DNA from: Candidatus Bathyarchaeota archaeon
GTDB lineage: Archaea; Thermoproteota; Bathyarchaeia; Bathyarchaeales; DTEX01
Direction: 5' to 3'
DNA length: 32,529 nt
Assembly: GCA_018396555.1 (NCBI GenBank)
Contig: JAGTQL010000007.1
Location: 1 to 32,529, forward strand
The notes under the pieces were generated by a model. That model had not been told where the DNA came from. It did not search any database and saw only the letters and a program-made list of their open reading frames with translations. Positions 1-8,859 of the stretch are shown here, piece by piece. Within the stretch, counting starts at the first letter, position 1, and each line of letters begins with the position of its first letter. The position numbers were made by a program, and so were the translations under genes.

Positions 1-182
1 AGGGGTTAATCTCTGAAGCCACGAGTTAAAGCCCTCAATCAGAAGGTTTAAAGTTGAGAGGAAATCCGCCGGAGAGGACAAGGAATTCGCGCCTCAGATA
101 ACGACGTTTTAAGGATCACGTATCGGAACTGGAAAACTATTATTGGTCGTCTTATACTTATTATTTTTTCTCAAAAGTAACA

Positions 183-1241
183 TTAGGAATGCTCCCAAGA
201 TCCATCCCTAAAATTAATAATATTCGATCCATCCGCCCTAAATGCTAATAGCAAATTATTATATCCTTTGCGGGTTAACCGATATTGGAAAATTGTTTTA
301 AGAGTTGCCTCATTAATCTCGAAGTTTTTCTCGCAACTCAAACACTTAAAGTTGAAGACTGGTAGGCTGAATAAATGTCCGTTTGAACACTTAAATAATG
401 TTCCGACCTTTCTGTAGTCGACGCCTAGTTGTCTAACTTTTTTACCACATTTAGGACATACTAGGGTTTCCTCGTCTTTATTAAAGTTAAATTTAAGGTC
501 AACCCCCCCGCAGTTCATATGCTCTATAGCTTCACCCTTCAGCAAATTACCGCTTCCACAATGTGGACACTGGAGTAAAAGATTTGGCTTTAATGAACCG
601 CAATATGGACATGCTATCGCTGAATGTAATGGTTTGCGCTCGGCGAAGCCAACTCTAACTAGCTCATCCAGTGCCGAGAGTATCTCCTCAAGTTGAAGGC
701 GATGATTTTGCTCAAATAAATATTCTATTTCCTCAGCGCTCAGCGCTTCATGCATTGAGAAAAGATTAGCTATATTTAAGGCAACTTCAACACTGATATT
801 TTTTGGGAGACTGATTTCCAGCGCTGTTTCTTCTATAGCTTTTATTAACCTGTCAAAGTCAGTTTCATCCTTAACTATATAGTCTTTGGCGCCGCGTTTC
901 ATGGCTTCAACGGCAACTCGCTCATCGCCCTTTCCAGTAATAAATATAACTGGCGTTTTAACATCTAATTTTTTTAACTTTTCAAGAAATTCAAGTCCGG
1001 ACATTCCCGGAAGCTTATAATCCAAAATTATAAGGTCGAAATACTCTTCATTCACTCTTCTTAATCCATCAAACCCATCGCTTACGATTACCAATTCAAA
1101 GTTTATTTTACTCTTTTTCTCTAGCAAATGCTTAAGAATTATTTGATCATCTTTAGTATCCTCAATATATAATATTTTAATTTTATAAAATATCTTGTCA
1201 GGATATAGGTCCCGCATTAAGGGCTCGTTTTGACCCCCCAA
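183..1241 (-). CDS. Response regulator: N-terminal CheY-like receiver plus C-terminal multi-Cys zinc-ribbon output domain (TackOD1-like)
   Basis: Receiver signatures KILYIEDTKDDQ, LDYKLPGMSG, VIFITGKGD, DYIVKD. C-terminal CPYCGS, CPHCGS, CPKCGK, CLSCEK motifs. ORF start is TTG; an internal ATG (MRDLYPDK) is an alternative. Confidence 0.8.
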   Translation of the reverse strand: MGGQNEPLMRDLYPDKIFYKIKILYIEDTKDDQIILKHLLEKKSKINFELVIVSDGFDGLRRVNEEYFDLIILDYKLPGMSGLEFLEKLKKLDVKTPVIFITGKGDERVAVEAMKRGAKDYIVKDETDFDRLIKAIEETALEISLPKNISVEVALNIANLFSMHEALSAEEIEYLFEQNHRLQLEEILSALDELVRVGFAERKPLHSAIACPYCGSLKPNLLLQCPHCGSGNLLKGEAIEHMNCGGVDLKFNFNKDEETLVCPKCGKKVRQLGVDYRKVGTLFKCSNGHLFSLPVFNFKCLSCEKNFEINEATLKTIFQYRLTRKGYNNLLLAFRADGSNIINFRDGSWEHS

Positions 1242-1267
1242 TCATTATCCCCCCTTAAATCTTACTT

Positions 1268-1711
1268 TCATTTAGTGGGAATCTCCGACATTTCCAACCA
1301 ATAACGCTTTATCTCCTCAATAACTTTTATAAATTCATCAAATTTCACAGGTTTCACAACATAACTGTTACAGCCAAGCTTATAAGCTAATTCAACATCC
1401 TCACTTCTTTCCGATGATGTGAAAACAATTACTGGAAGAACCTTTAGAGTCTCATCTTTTTTTAGCTCCTTTAAAACTTCAAATCCATCAACTCTTGGCA
1501 TCTTCAAATCCAATAAAATTAGAGAAGGCAGCTTAGCATCTCTATATTCATCTCTTCTTCTAAGAAATTTTAAGGCTTCTTCACCATCGTTAACGATTAT
1601 CAGCCTGCCTGCAATGTTCGCTTTATCCATTGCTCTTCTAGTTATTAAAATATCGTCTGTATTATCCTCAACCAGTAATATTGTAAAACATGATAAATTT
1701 TTTTTAACCAG
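1268..1711 (-). CDS. Single-domain Rcp1-like response regulator; listed ORF is N-terminally truncated
   Basis: In-frame upstream extension reads (CTG)VKKNLSCFTILLVEDNTDDILITRRAMDK, restoring the acidic pocket (VEDN); LDLKMPRVDG, VFTSS and KPVKF are also present. No ATG/GTG/TTG exists between the upstream in-frame TGA and the receiver core. Confidence 0.75.
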   Translation of the reverse strand: MVKKNLSCFTILLVEDNTDDILITRRAMDKANIAGRLIIVNDGEEALKFLRRRDEYRDAKLPSLILLDLKMPRVDGFEVLKELKKDETLKVLPVIVFTSSERSEDVELAYKLGCNSYVVKPVKFDEFIKVIEEIKRYWLEMSEIPTK

Positions 1712-3296
1712 AGCCTTTCACCTCTGTCCAGTATTTTTTCGGTATAGTGAAGCAGAATGTACTTCCCTTGCCAAAAACGCTCTCAACCCATATTCTTCCA
1801 CCCCAATTCTCAACGATCTTTTTACATATTGCTAAGCCAGCGCCTGTCCCTTCATATTCTTCACTTGAATGCAACCTTTCAAATAAGTTAAAGAGTTTAT
1901 TGAGGTGCTCCTCTCTAATTCCAATACCGTTATCGCTAACTTTAAAAAGATACTCTTCCGTTTTCTCTTCGCATGAAACTTCAATTCTCGGGGCTTCAGA
2001 CTTATTAAACTTTAAACCATTATCTATTAGGTTCATGAATAATTGTTTAATCCAAATCCTCTGAATGTAGAGCATTGGTAACCTATTAACGATCACTCTG
2101 GCATTTTTGCTATCGATAATAAGCTTAAAATCTTGGGTAATTTCCTCTAAAAGATTATTCAAGTCAACCTTTTCAACTTCCATAAATTTGCGGCCAACAC
2201 GCGAAAGAATCAGTAGATCTTCAATGAATTCATTCATGCGTGAGGCAGCAGCATCAATTCTCTTTAAATATTCTAGGCCCTCTTTATCCAGTTTCTCCTT
2301 ATAATCTTCTAGAAGGAATGATATAAAGGATCTTATGGCGCGTAATGGAGCTTTCAAATCATGTGAAACAGCATAAGTGTAATTTTCCAATTCTCTATTT
2401 GATCGCTTAAGTTCTTCTTGAACTTTTTGCAATTCCTCTATATGTCTCTTTAACTCGATATTTGCATGCTCAAGTTTTCTTTCCATGAGTTTTAGATCTG
2501 TGATATCTCTTGAAATTCCAACTAAACCTATTATTTTTCCATTTTTATCTCTAATTGGAATTTTTGTAGCGCTAACCCAGCGGGTTATTCCATCCTTACT
2601 TCTAACCTCCTCAATTTTGCCTATAAGCGCTTCCCCAGTCTTCATTATCTCTTGCTCATCTTCATAGGTTTCGTGCGCAAAATCTTCATGATAGAAGTCA
2701 AAGTCCGTCTTGCCAACGGCTTCCTCGGGATTTTTTAAACCGAGCCTGATAGCTTTAGGTCTGTTGATTTTGATGAAGCGTGAATTTAAGTCTTTAAAAT
2801 AGATTGCATCAGGTATGCTGTCCATCAGCACATTAAACATTTGTTGATCGTTTTTCAACGTCTCCAAGATCCTTTTTCTTTCAGATACATCCTTTATAGA
2901 TAAGATGGCGTCGGTGATTTTCCCTCTTGGATCCTTTATGAAATTTACAGAAATCTCTGCCGGAATTCCGCATCCATCCGCACTTATAAAATTAACCTCA
3001 ACGTTTGTTAGCCTACATCTGCTGTTCAAAACCTCTATAATCTTTGATTGATCATTTTTAGCAATAAGATCAAGCACCGATTTATTTAAAACCTCATTTT
3101 TAGATTTACATCTGCAAAACTCTAAAAATGCTTTATTACAATCGATAATGGTGCCATCAGAAGCCGTAATTAATGTAGCCTCTGGATGTAAATTAAAAAC
3201 CAAGTTTATCTTATCGTCTTCAATGATTTTAACAGAGGATTGAAAGGCCTCTATGATTTCGGAGGAAGCTGATTGAGTATCTGAGGGCCAGCCCAA
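1704..3296 (-). CDS. PAS-PAS sensor histidine kinase (HisKA + HATPase_c)
   Basis: H-box YAVSHDLKAPLRAI, N-box NLIDNGLKFN, DNGIGI, GTGAGLAICKKIVENWGGRIWVES; two PAS-like segments; TTG start. Confidence 0.88.
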   Translation of the reverse strand: MGWPSDTQSASSEIIEAFQSSVKIIEDDKINLVFNLHPEATLITASDGTIIDCNKAFLEFCRCKSKNEVLNKSVLDLIAKNDQSKIIEVLNSRCRLTNVEVNFISADGCGIPAEISVNFIKDPRGKITDAILSIKDVSERKRILETLKNDQQMFNVLMDSIPDAIYFKDLNSRFIKINRPKAIRLGLKNPEEAVGKTDFDFYHEDFAHETYEDEQEIMKTGEALIGKIEEVRSKDGITRWVSATKIPIRDKNGKIIGLVGISRDITDLKLMERKLEHANIELKRHIEELQKVQEELKRSNRELENYTYAVSHDLKAPLRAIRSFISFLLEDYKEKLDKEGLEYLKRIDAAASRMNEFIEDLLILSRVGRKFMEVEKVDLNNLLEEITQDFKLIIDSKNARVIVNRLPMLYIQRIWIKQLFMNLIDNGLKFNKSEAPRIEVSCEEKTEEYLFKVSDNGIGIREEHLNKLFNLFERLHSSEEYEGTGAGLAICKKIVENWGGRIWVESVFGKGSTFCFTIPKKYWTEVKGSG

Positions 3297-3644
3297 TAAC
3301 CTCTCAACCTCAGATTAAGGCAGCATTTTAAGAATAACTTTGGTGAAAGCCAAATAAGAAAGTTAAGAATAATAGATACATATTATAAACATGAAAAAGA
3401 AATTCAATAATTTAAAGGCTAAAAACAAATTTAGGAAATTCAAAATTACAAAAGTAATATTCTAACTTTTCTTTCCCGCCTAATAAGCATCTTCCAAATA
3501 GTTTAGCAACTTAATTATCCACTTTAAAAGTTTTATACTGTCATCTGAATCCGGTTGCCAATGCTTTCAATGAAAATACTTTAAGATTTAATATGAGGCA
3601 TTACAATGTATTAGCCTTATGCATGGTTCCCGGAGCTGATATAA

Positions 3645-4814
3645 ATGGTTAAGGTGGTCATCGCTAAAGGTGAAAATATTAAGTTTAGAACTAAAAAGTC
3701 CCTAGAAGATATAGGCGGAGTTAATAAAGTGGTTGGCAAAGGAGATAAAGTTTTCATAAAGCCAAACATCGTTGATGGCGCCCCATTCATAACGGGCGAA
3801 GTCGTACAGCTTGAAACCATTGAAGTCCTGGTTAAAGAATCCTTTAATGCAGGAGCGTCAGAAGTGCTTATTGGAGAAACCCCCACATATAGAAAACCTA
3901 CTGAAACAATCATAAGCTATATGAGGCTTGCAAAGGAAACTGGAGCGAAATTTTTGGAATTAAACAATTATCCTTTTACGGAGGTAAATGTTGAGAATCC
4001 TTGCTTTTTTAATAAAGTCAGATTATCCAGCCTCCTCCTGGAATCAGATGTTTTCATCAATGTGCCTACTCTAAAAACCCACTTATCATGCGGCGTTACA
4101 TTAGCCATAAAAAACATGTATGGTTTAATTTCACCAGAAGACAGAATCCTCTATCACTCCATAAATAGAGTTGAAGAGGCAATAGTCGATCTGTATAAGG
4201 CTAGAAGAGCGGATTTAATCGTTGTCGATGGAACATATACAACGTTACATTTAGGGGCTAGGCCACTAGAGGATTTCAAAGAAACTTTCAGGCTTAACTT
4301 AACGATCGCTGGTTTTGATCCCGTCGCAGTAGAAACCATTTCAGCAAAAATACTTGGGGTGGATCCTTCGTCTCTAAGGTACCTCAAGTGGGCTGAGGAA
4401 GACGGTTTAGGGACGATGGATTTGAATCGAATAGAAATACTCGGGGTGCCATTTGAAGAAGCCTACTTTGGAAAAGCCGTGGATATCGTGAAATACATTA
4501 ATAACAGAATGGAAAATTTAAGAATCATAAATTTCGGCGCATGCACTGGCTGCCTGCAAATGCCAACGAGCATTATGCGCATGTCGAGGATCCTTCAATC
4601 CGCATCTAAAGACAAGAGGATCATCTGCGTGATAGGTCCAAAAATAAAGGTCGATGAATTAAAGAAAAGTTTAAGGGGAAACGAAATAATCATTCTGTGC
4701 GGATACTGCGCGGCTCCAACCTTCTATAATGAGCTTGATGGACACTTTGTTCCAGGATGCCCACCTCAGCCCGAAGATTTACAGCGTAAGATTAGGGAGG
4801 CGCTAAAACTTTAG
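3645..4814 (+). CDS. DUF362 family protein with C-terminal Cys-rich segment
   Basis: DUF362-like N-terminus (VFIKPNIVDG, PTLKTHLSCGVTLAIKNMYGL); C-terminal CTGC, CGYC and GCPPQPEDL. Confidence 0.7.
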   Translation: MVKVVIAKGENIKFRTKKSLEDIGGVNKVVGKGDKVFIKPNIVDGAPFITGEVVQLETIEVLVKESFNAGASEVLIGETPTYRKPTETIISYMRLAKETGAKFLELNNYPFTEVNVENPCFFNKVRLSSLLLESDVFINVPTLKTHLSCGVTLAIKNMYGLISPEDRILYHSINRVEEAIVDLYKARRADLIVVDGTYTTLHLGARPLEDFKETFRLNLTIAGFDPVAVETISAKILGVDPSSLRYLKWAEEDGLGTMDLNRIEILGVPFEEAYFGKAVDIVKYINNRMENLRIINFGACTGCLQMPTSIMRMSRILQSASKDKRIICVIGPKIKVDELKKSLRGNEIIILCGYCAAPTFYNELDGHFVPGCPPQPEDLQRKIREALKL

Positions 4815-4835
4815 TGAATATAGGAGGATTTGATC

Positions 4836-5915
4836 GTGGAAAATATTTTTGTCTATATTGGAACATACACTTACGAGGGAGATGAAGGAATATACATTTT
4901 TCGAATGGATCCAGAATCCGGAAGACTTGAGAGAATGGGAAAAGTGAAGAATGTAATAGATCCATCTTTTCTCACGGTGGATTCTAGGCAACGCAACCTT
5001 TATGCCGTTAATGAGGTTTCATTTTTCGCTGGAGAAAAAGCGGGCGCCGTAAGCGCCTTTTCGATAGATGATAAAAGCGGCGAATTAACCTTCTTAAATA
5101 GCAAATCCTCTAAAGGCGCCGATCCCTGCCATCTTTCCCTTGATAAAAGGGATCGCTACGTCTTTGTAGCAAATTATGTTGGCGGAACCGTATGTGTATT
5201 ATCAGTAAATGATGATGGGAGCCTTGGTGAACCTGCAGATTTTGTTCAACATAAAGGTTCAAGCATAAATCCTGAGAGGCAGGGGGCGCCTCATGCTCAC
5301 TCAGTTGTTGTGGAACCTAATAATAGATACGTGTATGTTGCTGATCTAGGTCTAGACAAGGTGATGATATACAATTTCGATTCAAACCGGGGAAAACTAA
5401 CGCCTAATGATCAACCTTATGTTAAAACTAAACCCGGCGCTGGACCGCGCCACCTCACTTTTCACCCTAACGGTAAATTGGCGTACTTAATAAATGAGCT
5501 TGACTCAACAATAGTTGCATACGCCTATGATGAGCATAAGGGGTTCCTTAAAGAGGTGCAAACAGTGCCTACATTGCCAGAGGACTTTAGGGGTATAAAT
5601 TATGCTGCGGATATACATGTGGCGCCTTCTGGGAGGTTCCTTTATGGTTCAAATCGGGGTCATGATAGCCTCGTAATTTATCAGGTGGACGAAAGAACCG
5701 GCATACTGAAATATATAGGCCATAAGCATACTCTAGGCAAGTTTCCACGAAATTTCACCATAGACTTTCTTGGAAAATTTCTGCTTGTGGCCAATCAACG
5801 AAGCAACAATGTAGTATCCTTACGAATAAACCCTGAGACGGGATTACTTGAGCCAACCGGACATGAGATACACGTGCCTTCACCAGTATGTGTTAAAATC
5901 GTTTCCTTCCCCTAA
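4836..5915 (+). CDS. Lactonase family protein (7-bladed beta-propeller, 6-phosphogluconolactonase-like)
   Basis: YIGTYTYEGDEGIYIF, GADPCHLSLDKRDRYVFVANY, GAPHAHSVVVEPNNRYVYVADLGLDKV, GPRHLTFHPNGKLAYLINELDSTI. GTG start preferred because AGGAGG lies at suitable spacing; the ORF track starts at a TTG at 4830. Confidence 0.85.
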   Translation: MENIFVYIGTYTYEGDEGIYIFRMDPESGRLERMGKVKNVIDPSFLTVDSRQRNLYAVNEVSFFAGEKAGAVSAFSIDDKSGELTFLNSKSSKGADPCHLSLDKRDRYVFVANYVGGTVCVLSVNDDGSLGEPADFVQHKGSSINPERQGAPHAHSVVVEPNNRYVYVADLGLDKVMIYNFDSNRGKLTPNDQPYVKTKPGAGPRHLTFHPNGKLAYLINELDSTIVAYAYDEHKGFLKEVQTVPTLPEDFRGINYAADIHVAPSGRFLYGSNRGHDSLVIYQVDERTGILKYIGHKHTLGKFPRNFTIDFLGKFLLVANQRSNNVVSLRINPETGLLEPTGHEIHVPSPVCVKIVSFP

Positions 5916-5972
5916 AAAATAAATCTTTATGGTTTATGACTAACTTGAAAGCTAAAGGATCTTTCGCTAAAG

Positions 5973-5991
5973 ACTTTTTAAACTAAAAAGT
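5973..5991. promoter_or_regulatory. Perfect 8-bp inverted repeat (3-nt spacer) upstream of the MR/MLE dehydratase gene; possible operator overlapping an A/T-rich promoter
   Basis: ACTTTTTA-AAC-TAAAAAGT, about 33 bp before the preferred TTG start. Confidence 0.35.
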
Positions 5992-6023
5992 TTAACATAA
6001 AGATGCAAGGGACGGTGATCGAT

Positions 6024-7139
6024 TTGAGAATCATTAAAATTGAAATGGTGCACGTGAAACCTAGATGGTTGTTCTTGAAAATGCATACGAATGAGGGGCT
6101 GGTGGGCTATGGGGAGCCAACCCTTGAGGGCAGATCTAAAACTGTTGAGATGGCTGTAAGAGAAATGGAAAGATACCTTATAGGCAAAGATCCATTAAGA
6201 ATTGAGCATCACTGGCAAGCCATATATAGAGGGACATTTTACCGCGGCGGGCCCGTCCTTACGAGCGCTATAAGCGGAATTGAACAAGCTCTATGGGACA
6301 TTTTAGGCAAAAAGTTAAGAACGCCAGTCTATCAACTTCTAGGCGGAGCATGCCGAGATAAGATCAGGGTTTACGCGCATGTTAGTGGGCGCACGCCGGA
6401 GGAATGTGCTAAAACCGCTTTAGCTAAGGTGGAAGAGGGGTTTACCGCCTTAAAAACGGGGCTGTTTGAGGCTGTTAAGACGGTTGATTCCTTAACGATA
6501 GTAAAGAAGGCATGTGAAAAGTTTAAGGCGATGAGGGATGCGGTAGGAGAGGATGTTGATATAGCCGTGGATTGCCATGGAAGGTTAAGTCCAGCTATGG
6601 CTGTACGCATGGCGAAGGCTCTTGAACCCTACTACCCAATGTTCCTTGAGGAGCCATGCCTGCCCGAAAATGTTGATGTAATGGCTACAGTTGCCCGTAC
6701 AACATCAATCCCAATAGCCACGGGAGAAAGATTATTCACTAAATGGGGCTTCAGGGAAGTTCTCGAGAAGCAAGCGGCATCAATACTCCAGCCGGACATA
6801 TCGCATGCAGGTGGAATAATGGAATGTAAGAAGATAGCTGCCATGGCTGAAACTTATTATGCCGCAGTTGCACCGCATTGCCCACTTGGTCCAATAGCTT
6901 TAGCAGCATGCATTCAGCTAGATGCTTGCGCACCAAACTTTCTAATACAGGAACAGGTAACCTTGGGTGAGGGTTACCTTGAAAAACCATTCATCTTAAA
7001 ACATGGATACTTAGAAATTCCGAAGGAACCCGGCCTTGGAATAGAGATAGATGAGGATCTTATAAAGGAGAAAATTTACGATGGTGAATGGGAAACTCCA
7101 CGCTTATACCATGAAGACGGCTCAGTGGCAGACTGGTAA
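6024..7139 (+). CDS. Mandelate racemase/muconate lactonizing enzyme family sugar-acid dehydratase (galactonate dehydratase-like)
   Basis: VDCHGRLSPAMAVRMAKALEPYYPMFLEEPCLPEN, IPIATGERLFTKWGF, LQPDISHAGGIMECKKIAAMAE, APHCPLGPIAL. TTG start at 6024 preceded by GGTGATC; the ORF track uses an ATG at 6003. Confidence 0.85.
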   Translation: MRIIKIEMVHVKPRWLFLKMHTNEGLVGYGEPTLEGRSKTVEMAVREMERYLIGKDPLRIEHHWQAIYRGTFYRGGPVLTSAISGIEQALWDILGKKLRTPVYQLLGGACRDKIRVYAHVSGRTPEECAKTALAKVEEGFTALKTGLFEAVKTVDSLTIVKKACEKFKAMRDAVGEDVDIAVDCHGRLSPAMAVRMAKALEPYYPMFLEEPCLPENVDVMATVARTTSIPIATGERLFTKWGFREVLEKQAASILQPDISHAGGIMECKKIAAMAETYYAAVAPHCPLGPIALAACIQLDACAPNFLIQEQVTLGEGYLEKPFILKHGYLEIPKEPGLGIEIDEDLIKEKIYDGEWETPRLYHEDGSVADW

Positions 7140-7205
7140 ACATGCCTTTTAATTGCAAAGTTAGCGTGCCGTTCTTTACATCAATATGTTCCATAGATAA
7201 TTGAA

Positions 7206-7473
7206 CTAATTTCCATCATCAAGAATCACCGGTCTATTTCTCTCACCCACAATCCCATTCTTTTACGAAGTATTTTCTCCTTAGTCCATGGAAAACCATA
7301 ATTGAGCCTCTTCTTATACATTATTATATTAGTAGAGCTGCTGCCTTCTAGCCTCGTAAAGAAGAGCCAAACAACATCCTTAGTGAATAAAACAGGGTTC
7401 TGATTAGATTAACCCGACGCATCAATTAAAACTTTTGGCTCACTCCACATTTCTTTCTTAGGAGAGAATTAAT
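7206..7473 (-). pseudogene. Eroded sialidase/BNR-repeat protein fragment
   Basis: Minus-strand frame reads INSPKKEMWSEPKVLIDASG*SNQNPVLFTKDVVWLFFTRLEGSSSTNIIMYKKRLNYGFPWTKEKILRKRMGLWVREIDR*, then VILDDGN* in a shifted frame. Resembles BNR/sialidase-like proteins but has an in-frame TAA (7409-7411) and a frameshift. Confidence 0.65.
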
Positions 7474-7683
7474 TCACCGTTTTTTTATCTCGGTATCTCG
7501 GTTATTATTGAAGCATTAGGATTAAACTCGAATATATTTTTCTTTGTATTTACTTTAGAATAATATTTTTAGGAATTGCATTGGGTGACGAAGAATATGA
7601 GCAATAGCCAGAGCGATGCTAAGGTCCTTCATCTGGGATAGCGTCTAAATCCTCTACGAAGCATGAAACGTTATCTTTAGCTT

Positions 7684-8709
7684 TCATGTAAGCGGTAGAG
7701 TTATTGGTTTTACTTCTTCAAGTGATTTTGTTGCAGCCAAAACTGCTTCTAACGCAGCTCTCCCATCCTCGCCGGATACTAACGGCTTTCTATCATTGAT
7801 TATGCATTCTATAAAGTGCTTATCCTCCTTCAAATACGCATCCTTAAAGCGGTCCCTCCAGCTTGGAAAAGTTGATGTGTAAGCGCCAGTCTCCTTCTTA
7901 CAGACAAGAATGGACTGAGACTTTAATTCACCGATCAATATGACCCCATCTGTTCCAAGAACCTCAACACGTGCATCGTACCCGTACTTAACTGGGCAGC
8001 CGCCGTCTATTAATCCTAGGGAACCGTTTGCAAACCTTAACGTCACGACTGCTCTATCATAAAAGTCTGGGTATCGACTCTTCAATTCTGGAACTGCAAT
8101 GGCTTCAGCCTCGGCGTAAACCCTACTTATGTTGCTTCCCATAAGCCATCTGACGGAATCAAAATCATGGCTATTTACCTCGGCAAGCATCCCTATTGAC
8201 GTCTTAGGATCACAAGCCCACGGCGGTGGCAACCCAGGACCATGTCCAGTTGACTTTATAATTGAGGGCTTTCCGATAACTCCCTCTTCAATCATCCGCT
8301 TTGCGGTTTGAAAGTCTACGTCAAATCTTCGCATGAAGCCTATCTGAAGCTTAACGCCTACCCTGCGAGCAGCAGCTATCATCTCGTCGGCTTCCTTCAG
8401 CGTTAGAGCCATAGGCTTTTCGCAGAAAATATGTTTTCCAGCTTCCGCGGCGTCAATGGCGATTCTTGCATGCGTAAAAGTTGGAGTTGATATAATAACA
8501 GCATCCACATCACTCCGTTTCAAAGCCTCTTCATGATTTATATACCAATCAGCACCGTATTTTTTGGCGATTCTCATAGCGGGTTCTTGAACAGAATCCA
8601 CAACGGCAATAACCCTTGAGTTAACAATGTGCTCAGAGTAAATTTCAGCATGAAGAGAACCGGCTCGACCAGCACCTATTATGCAGATGCCGACCTTCTT
8701 CATGGACAT
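7684..8709 (-). CDS. Gfo/Idh/MocA family oxidoreductase (myo-inositol 2-dehydrogenase-like)
   Basis: GAGRAGSLHAEIY, ISTPTFTHARIAIDAAEAGKHIFCEKPMALTLKEAD, MRRFDVDFQTAKRMIEEGVIGKP, EVNSHDFDSVRWLMG. Confidence 0.88.
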   Translation of the reverse strand: MSMKKVGICIIGAGRAGSLHAEIYSEHIVNSRVIAVVDSVQEPAMRIAKKYGADWYINHEEALKRSDVDAVIISTPTFTHARIAIDAAEAGKHIFCEKPMALTLKEADEMIAAARRVGVKLQIGFMRRFDVDFQTAKRMIEEGVIGKPSIIKSTGHGPGLPPPWACDPKTSIGMLAEVNSHDFDSVRWLMGSNISRVYAEAEAIAVPELKSRYPDFYDRAVVTLRFANGSLGLIDGGCPVKYGYDARVEVLGTDGVILIGELKSQSILVCKKETGAYTSTFPSWRDRFKDAYLKEDKHFIECIINDRKPLVSGEDGRAALEAVLAATKSLEEVKPITLPLT

Positions 8710-8859
8710 GATGAATTCTCCACATGAATTCTATTTCTAGGACCAAAAATAAATTTTTATCCTGCTTGTTAACTAGTTCCTGTAAAAGGAAAAATGGCAC
8801 GCTTATATGAAAAGAAAAGTTTTATCCCACCACCAAACAAGTAAAAATGAGGAAAAATT

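Noticed and set aside
1419-2667. Plus-strand ORFs antisense to the receiver and kinase genes
   Set aside because: They lie opposite well-supported domain-bearing genes; Ser/Leu-rich shadow-ORF composition.
3391-3465. 24-aa Lys/Asn-rich ORF (MKKKFNNLKAKNKFRKFKITKVIF)
   Set aside because: A/T-rich intergenic composition produces such ORFs by chance; no SD motif.
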